Positions 60,133-64,000 of a DNA stretch of 64,000 bases are shown piece after piece. Source of the DNA: Akkermansiaceae bacterium (GTDB lineage: Bacteria; Verrucomicrobiota; Verrucomicrobiia; Verrucomicrobiales; DEV007). The translations under genes and the position numbers were made by a program. Location: positions 1 through 64,000 of the forward strand of contig JACKQC010000019.1 of NCBI GenBank assembly GCA_024233085.1, in the 5' to 3' direction. The notes under the pieces were generated by a model. That model saw only the letters and a program-made list of their open reading frames with translations, had not been told where the DNA came from and did not search any database. The number at the start of each line of letters is the position of its first letter. Position 1 is the first letter of the stretch.

Positions 60133-61431
60133 TCACGCGAAGAGATCGAGCACCGGCGCGCCCTTGGCTGTGACGGTGAAGGGTCGTTTCGACGGGCTGT
60201 AGAGCACCTGGTCGAGCGGCAGACCGAGCGCGTAGGCGATGGAGGCGTTGAAATCCTGAATCTTGACCAGGTTTTCGGCCACGTTCTCGCCGCCCTCGTC
60301 GGTCTGGCCCCAGACGAAGCCACCCTTGAATCCGCCGCCGGCGACCATGGAACTGAAGGCCTTCGGGTAATGGTCGCGGCCGGCATTCTGGTTGATCCGC
60401 GGCGTCCGGCCGAACTCGGTCGTCAGCACCACGACGGTGTCCTGAAGTTTGCCGCGCTTGTCGAGATCATTAAGCAGAGCGCCGACCGCTTGGTCCAGAA
60501 TCTGGCATTTGTCGGGCGCCGCAATGAAAACGTTGTTGTGCATGTCCCAACCGCCCAGGGAAACTTCCACCGCGCGCACATCGTGCTCGATCAGGCGACG
60601 GGCAAGCAAACAGCCCTGCCCGAAGGCGTCTTCGCCGTAGGCTTCGCGGGTGGCGGCGTCTTCCTTGCTCAGGTCGAAGACCTGAAGGTCCTTGCTCGAC
60701 ATGATGCGGACGGCGTCGTCATACATCTGGGTGTAGGCGCGAACGTCCTTCACGTTGTAGCGGTTGTGGAAATCGGTGTCGAACTCCTTCGCCAAATCGA
60801 GCCGGCGCGAGAAAGTCTCCTCGTTCATGCCGCGCATCTTCGAGTTGCGCAGGCCGGAATTCGGATCGTTGATCGCGAGGGGCTCGTATTCGGGCTCGAA
60901 AAAGCCGCCGCCGCCATTGATGCGGCTGTCACCGCCGACAAAGACGGAACCGGGAAGGTTCGGGTTGAGGCGCCCCTTGTATTTCAGCAACCAGGCGCCG
61001 AGCCCGGGGTGACGAATCGTGGCCCGTTGTTCGTAGCTGGTGTGCATCAGGTAATTGGCCTGCTGGTGCGCGCCGGCGGTCGAACTGAGAGAGCGGACGA
61101 TGGTCATCTTGTCGGCGTGATTCGCCAGCGTGGGGAGGTATTCGGAAATCCGGATGCCGTCCACGTTGGTGCCGATGGCCTTGGTCTGGCCCTGATTTTC
61201 GTGGCCCGGTTTCGGGTCGAAGGTGTCCAGATGTGTCATCCCTCCGCTCATGTAGAGGTAGATGAGGTGCTTGGCGGCGCCCGCGCGCTCCGGAAGGCCC
61301 AGGTTCGGCCCCAGCGCGGCCCGCGAATGGGAGGCCACGCCGAGCGCTCCCACGCCCAGGAGGGATTTGGCGGTCGTTTCCATGAAACGGCGCCGGGTGA
61401 ATTCGTCGGATTGGTGGAGGATGGATTTCAT
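60133..61431 (-). CDS. DUF1501 secreted protein (second paired copy)
   Basis: This 432-residue DUF1501 protein starts at MKSILHQSDEFTRRRFMETT, a Tat signal. Signatures are AKHLIYLYMSGGMTHLDTFDPKPGHE, SLSSTAGAHQQANYLMHTSYEQRATIRHPGLGAW, GCLLARRLIEHDVRAVEVSLGGWDMHNNVF, VVLTTEFGRTPRINQNAGRDHYPKAFSSMVAGGG and IAYALGLPLDQV. The RMSGGMTHLDTFD-type motif marks a different subgroup from the other two copies. It follows the DUF1549/DUF1553 gene after 64 bp. Activity is unknown. Confidence 0.92.
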   Translation of the reverse strand: MKSILHQSDEFTRRRFMETTAKSLLGVGALGVASHSRAALGPNLGLPERAGAAKHLIYLYMSGGMTHLDTFDPKPGHENQGQTKAIGTNVDGIRISEYLPTLANHADKMTIVRSLSSTAGAHQQANYLMHTSYEQRATIRHPGLGAWLLKYKGRLNPNLPGSVFVGGDSRINGGGGFFEPEYEPLAINDPNSGLRNSKMRGMNEETFSRRLDLAKEFDTDFHNRYNVKDVRAYTQMYDDAVRIMSSKDLQVFDLSKEDAATREAYGEDAFGQGCLLARRLIEHDVRAVEVSLGGWDMHNNVFIAAPDKCQILDQAVGALLNDLDKRGKLQDTVVVLTTEFGRTPRINQNAGRDHYPKAFSSMVAGGGFKGGFVWGQTDEGGENVAENLVKIQDFNASIAYALGLPLDQVLYSPSKRPFTVTAKGAPVLDLFA

Positions 61432-61495
61432 GGCTGGAATCGTTTTGCGGATGTTGATTGGTTCGGAAAGAAATTGTCGAAATGGTGGGCCGGCC

Positions 61496-63880
61496 TTACT
61501 GGACAAAGAGGAACTGTTGGGTGTTAAGCAGCGCCCAGACCACGCCTTCGTAGGCGGCGTCGCCGTCCTTCTCCACTTCGGCGGCAACCAATTCCAATTC
61601 GCGGGGAGTCGGCTCCCGGGTCAGCATGGCCTGGAAAATCATGCGTGTCTTTTCGGCGGGGTCGCCCGCCTCGTGCAGCCGGTGGCCGAAGACGGCGAAC
61701 TTGTTCGTCAGCGCCTCGACCATGGGACCGTTGAGCAGATTGAGGGCCTGAGGAACGGAAGCGTTGGAGGCCGCGTTCTCGATCACCTCGCGATCGGACT
61801 GGCCAAACTCGCGCAGGAAGTGGCCGCGGCGGGCCGGTGACTCCAGTTCGGAAGCGCGGGCCATTTGGGCGACCAGACTGGCGTAAACCTTGTATTCCTG
61901 CGCCTGCTGGTTTTTCCAGTTCTTGCGCTGGTTCTTGTCCAGATCGGCCGGCGGCTCGGGCAACTTCGGCTTTGGCAGGTTGATGAGGACCGCGTTATCG
62001 TCGGCTCCGGCGTCGCTCCCGTCGGCCGCGCCCATCCGCATTTCGCTCATTCCGAGCGCCGCGAGCAACGCGTCCTCGTCGACCTCGTTTCCGGTGAGCT
62101 TGTAACCGATGTCCCTCACGAACCGGTTGGCTTCGTTCGAAAGGTCCCGCAATTCCTGGCGGTATTTTTGATAGGCTTCCTCGTCCTCGTTTTCGCGGGC
62201 CTTGTAGAGCAGCTTCCGGACTTCTTCCTGCTTGGGCATGTTTTCGGCGAGGGCTTCGCCCAGTTCCTGGACCATGGCGACGTATTCTTCCTCGGGACGC
62301 TCCTCGAGGGAGGCGTAGATCTGGCGGACACGCTCGATGCCGCCCAATTGAGATTTCAAACGCGGGCGATACTGATCGGCCTCTGGCAGGGCCAGGGCGA
62401 CAATGGAATCCCAGATCTGCTCGGCACTCATGCGGCGCAGGGCCGGTCCGGCGAAGAAATAGGGCTCGCCCAGCTCGACCTCCCCGGTGTTGGCGGCGCG
62501 CTGGTAGGTCTTGGTGTTGTAGAGCACCTGGAGGTAGGACTTCATGTCGTAGTTCAGGCCGCGCATCAGTTCCTCCAGGTAGGCCAGGAGTTCGGGATTC
62601 GACACCTGCGTCTGCTCGGTCAATTCGTCGACGGGTTCGAAGAGGCCGATTCCGAACACCTTTTTCCAGAGCCGGTTCGACACGACCTTGGTGAAGGTCG
62701 GATTGTCCTTGGCCGTCAGCCATTTCGCGTAGGCGTCGATGGTGCTGTCGTCGATCTTGCTCAGATCGATCTCGGCGCCGAACATGGTGCCGGCTTCCAC
62801 CGCGTCGAAGGGCTTGGCGTCGTCGTACTGGTAATCGTGCGGCAGCTTCAGGGTCCGCTCGCGTTCGCCGACGGAGATGTAGCGGATCTGGCGGTAAAGC
62901 TCATTGACGGCCGTGCGGGCCTTTTGCTGCTCGTGATTGTAGCTTTCGTAGGCTTTTTCGCCCTTCTCGGCGATCTCGCGGAATTGATCGGCCGTCAATT
63001 GGTGCTGCTCGAGAAACTTCTGGCTGCGCTTGTCGGCGAGAAATTTTTCCACACCCTTGTCGCCGCGGATTCGCGGAAAGCCTTCCATCCCGGTCGCCTC
63101 CGAGAATTTGCGATCCTGCTCCTCCCGCTGCCATTTGGCGAGGGCGAGGCGGTTGGGGGTGTCGTAGCGGTTGGCGTCCATGCCGTAGCTGAAGGCCGCC
63201 ATCTTGTAGTAATCCATCTGCGTCCAGACATCGAACGGATGGTTGTGGCACTGGGCGCATTCGAGACGGGTGCCGAGGAAAATCCGGACCGTGTTCGACA
63301 TGTTGTCCAGTGGCATCCCGCGGTCGCGCATGTAGTAACCGGAGGCGCCGTTTTCCCAGATCATCCCCTTCGCGCTGACCATGTCGAAGACGAACTCGTC
63401 GTAGGGCATGTTGTCGCGAAGCGCGCGCTTCACCCACAATTGGTAGGCCGACTCGGCCTGGCTGGCTCCGTTGCCAAGCCCGGAATTGATCCGCAGGACG
63501 TCGGCCCAGAAGTTGTAGAAATGACTGACGTAGGCCTCGCTCTGCAGCAGATCCTCGATGAGACGCTCCCGTTTGTTTTCGTAGTTCGATCCGTTGAAGG
63601 CCTCCGCCTCCTCGATGGTCGGAATGCGGCCGGCAATGTCGAGATAGGCCCGCCGGAGAAAGGTGGCGTCGTCGACGGACGGGTTCGGCTGAATGCCATG
63701 CTCCTGGTAGCCTTTTTCGATCAGTTGATCGATCTTCTTCGACGCGGCCTGAAGGTCGATCGAGGGAGATTCGGGGGCTTTCTTGTCGAGCGCGTTGGCA
63801 ATCGCCCGGTCGGCGGTGAAGCCGCCAAGGACAAGCGCCAGGGCGGCCGCGGAGAAGGGAAGGAGGCTGGGTGATTTCAT
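61496..63880 (-). CDS. DUF1549/DUF1553 protein (second copy, without N-terminal cytochrome c domain)
   Basis: The 794-residue secreted protein starts with a signal peptide (LPFSAAALALVLGGFTADRAIA). A DUF1549 domain follows (DDATFLRRAYLDIAGRIPTIEEAEAF, NFWADVLRINSG, LECAQCHNHPFDVWTQMDYYKMAAF). The DUF1553 region runs from FTKVVSNRLWKKVFG to ALLNTQQFLFVQ, with LNLLNGPMVEAL near the end. A long acidic helical insert (residues ~525-680) separates the parts. Unlike the copy at 27400-29763, no CxxCH cytochrome domain precedes DUF1549. It is the first gene of a pair with the DUF1501 gene. Confidence 0.9.
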   Translation of the reverse strand: MKSPSLLPFSAAALALVLGGFTADRAIANALDKKAPESPSIDLQAASKKIDQLIEKGYQEHGIQPNPSVDDATFLRRAYLDIAGRIPTIEEAEAFNGSNYENKRERLIEDLLQSEAYVSHFYNFWADVLRINSGLGNGASQAESAYQLWVKRALRDNMPYDEFVFDMVSAKGMIWENGASGYYMRDRGMPLDNMSNTVRIFLGTRLECAQCHNHPFDVWTQMDYYKMAAFSYGMDANRYDTPNRLALAKWQREEQDRKFSEATGMEGFPRIRGDKGVEKFLADKRSQKFLEQHQLTADQFREIAEKGEKAYESYNHEQQKARTAVNELYRQIRYISVGERERTLKLPHDYQYDDAKPFDAVEAGTMFGAEIDLSKIDDSTIDAYAKWLTAKDNPTFTKVVSNRLWKKVFGIGLFEPVDELTEQTQVSNPELLAYLEELMRGLNYDMKSYLQVLYNTKTYQRAANTGEVELGEPYFFAGPALRRMSAEQIWDSIVALALPEADQYRPRLKSQLGGIERVRQIYASLEERPEEEYVAMVQELGEALAENMPKQEEVRKLLYKARENEDEEAYQKYRQELRDLSNEANRFVRDIGYKLTGNEVDEDALLAALGMSEMRMGAADGSDAGADDNAVLINLPKPKLPEPPADLDKNQRKNWKNQQAQEYKVYASLVAQMARASELESPARRGHFLREFGQSDREVIENAASNASVPQALNLLNGPMVEALTNKFAVFGHRLHEAGDPAEKTRMIFQAMLTREPTPRELELVAAEVEKDGDAAYEGVVWALLNTQQFLFVQ

Positions 63881-64000
63881 GGAATGGCGTTCGGAATTAA
63901 CGTTTGAGAGGACCGGTGTCGGCGCCTGAAACAGCTGGAACGGGTGAGGCCGGCGGCTTCCGCCACCGGAATTTCAGTTTCCTTAAGGAGAATAGCGTCG
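63881..64000. other. upstream region of the DUF1549/DUF1553 gene, right window edge
   Basis: The last 120 bp hold no gene. The promoter of the DUF1549/DUF1553 gene should lie here, but I see no convincing promoter motif. Confidence 0.4.

Overview
This window is high-GC (about 65 %) bacterial chromosome. The organism is most likely a member of the Verrucomicrobiota or a close PVC relative. The evidence is three DUF1501-type secreted proteins, two DUF1549/DUF1553 'planctomycete cytochrome' type proteins, and a PVC-type haem-binding CxxCH protein with a dehydrogenase propeller, all sitting beside ordinary Gram-negative housekeeping genes. No rRNA, tRNA, CRISPR array, insertion sequence or phage gene could be supported.

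Layout. 1-9.6 kb: a SNF2 helicase (truncated by the window edge), a short NfeD-like protein and secA on the minus strand, then parA and hisI (minus) and tmk and holB (plus). 9.7-16.7 kb: a plus-strand cluster that reads as glycolate use: a lactate/glycolate permease, an alanine-glyoxylate-type aminotransferase, and glcD-glcE-glcF. 16.7-22.2 kb: a photolyase, an NhaC-type antiporter, two small membrane proteins and a lone diaphorase-type flavoprotein (NuoF-like with a fused 2Fe-2S domain). 22.5-23.2 kb: a PIN-domain toxin-antitoxin pair in lower-GC DNA. 23.2-32.9 kb: a PVC-specific block with an orphan DUF1501 protein, a ribokinase-like kinase, a DUF1501 + DUF1549/1553 pair, and a divergent CxxCH dehydrogenase. 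33-35.6 kb: a periplasmic rhodanese and a BlaI/M56 regulator pair with a well-formed BlaI-type operator. 35.7-42.5 kb: a CzcCBA-like heavy-metal efflux operon flanked by His-rich exported proteins. 42.7-48.3 kb: glnS, a ceramidase-LamG protein and a CBS-containing pyrophosphatase. 48.4-51.9 kb: an island of somewhat lower GC with a 930-residue protein combining a papain/C39-like cysteine-peptidase region and a xylose-isomerase-like TIM barrel, plus two small ORFs. 51.9-60 kb: a duplicated NfeD/ClpP-type protease, then dnaG, rpoD, a small membrane protein, an M48 lipoprotein peptidase and 5-formyl-THF cyclo-ligase. 60.1-63.9 kb: a second DUF1501 + DUF1549/1553 pair.

Two short-repeat families run through the window. 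The first is a roughly 41-bp inverted repeat built from the 19-mer GACCCAACAGGGTTGAGTC and its reverse complement. It occurs eight times: most intergenic copies sit at or just past stop codons, and two copies lie in frame inside coding genes (the CxxCH dehydrogenase and dnaG). The second is a modular stem-loop with constant GTGG flank, a 7-bp stem that differs between copies and a 5-nt AT-YYY loop. Together with the peptidase/TIM-barrel island these are the most interesting features here.

Most start codons were chosen by homology and spacing, because Shine-Dalgarno signals are weak. Family assignments are from motif recognition only, as no database search was possible.
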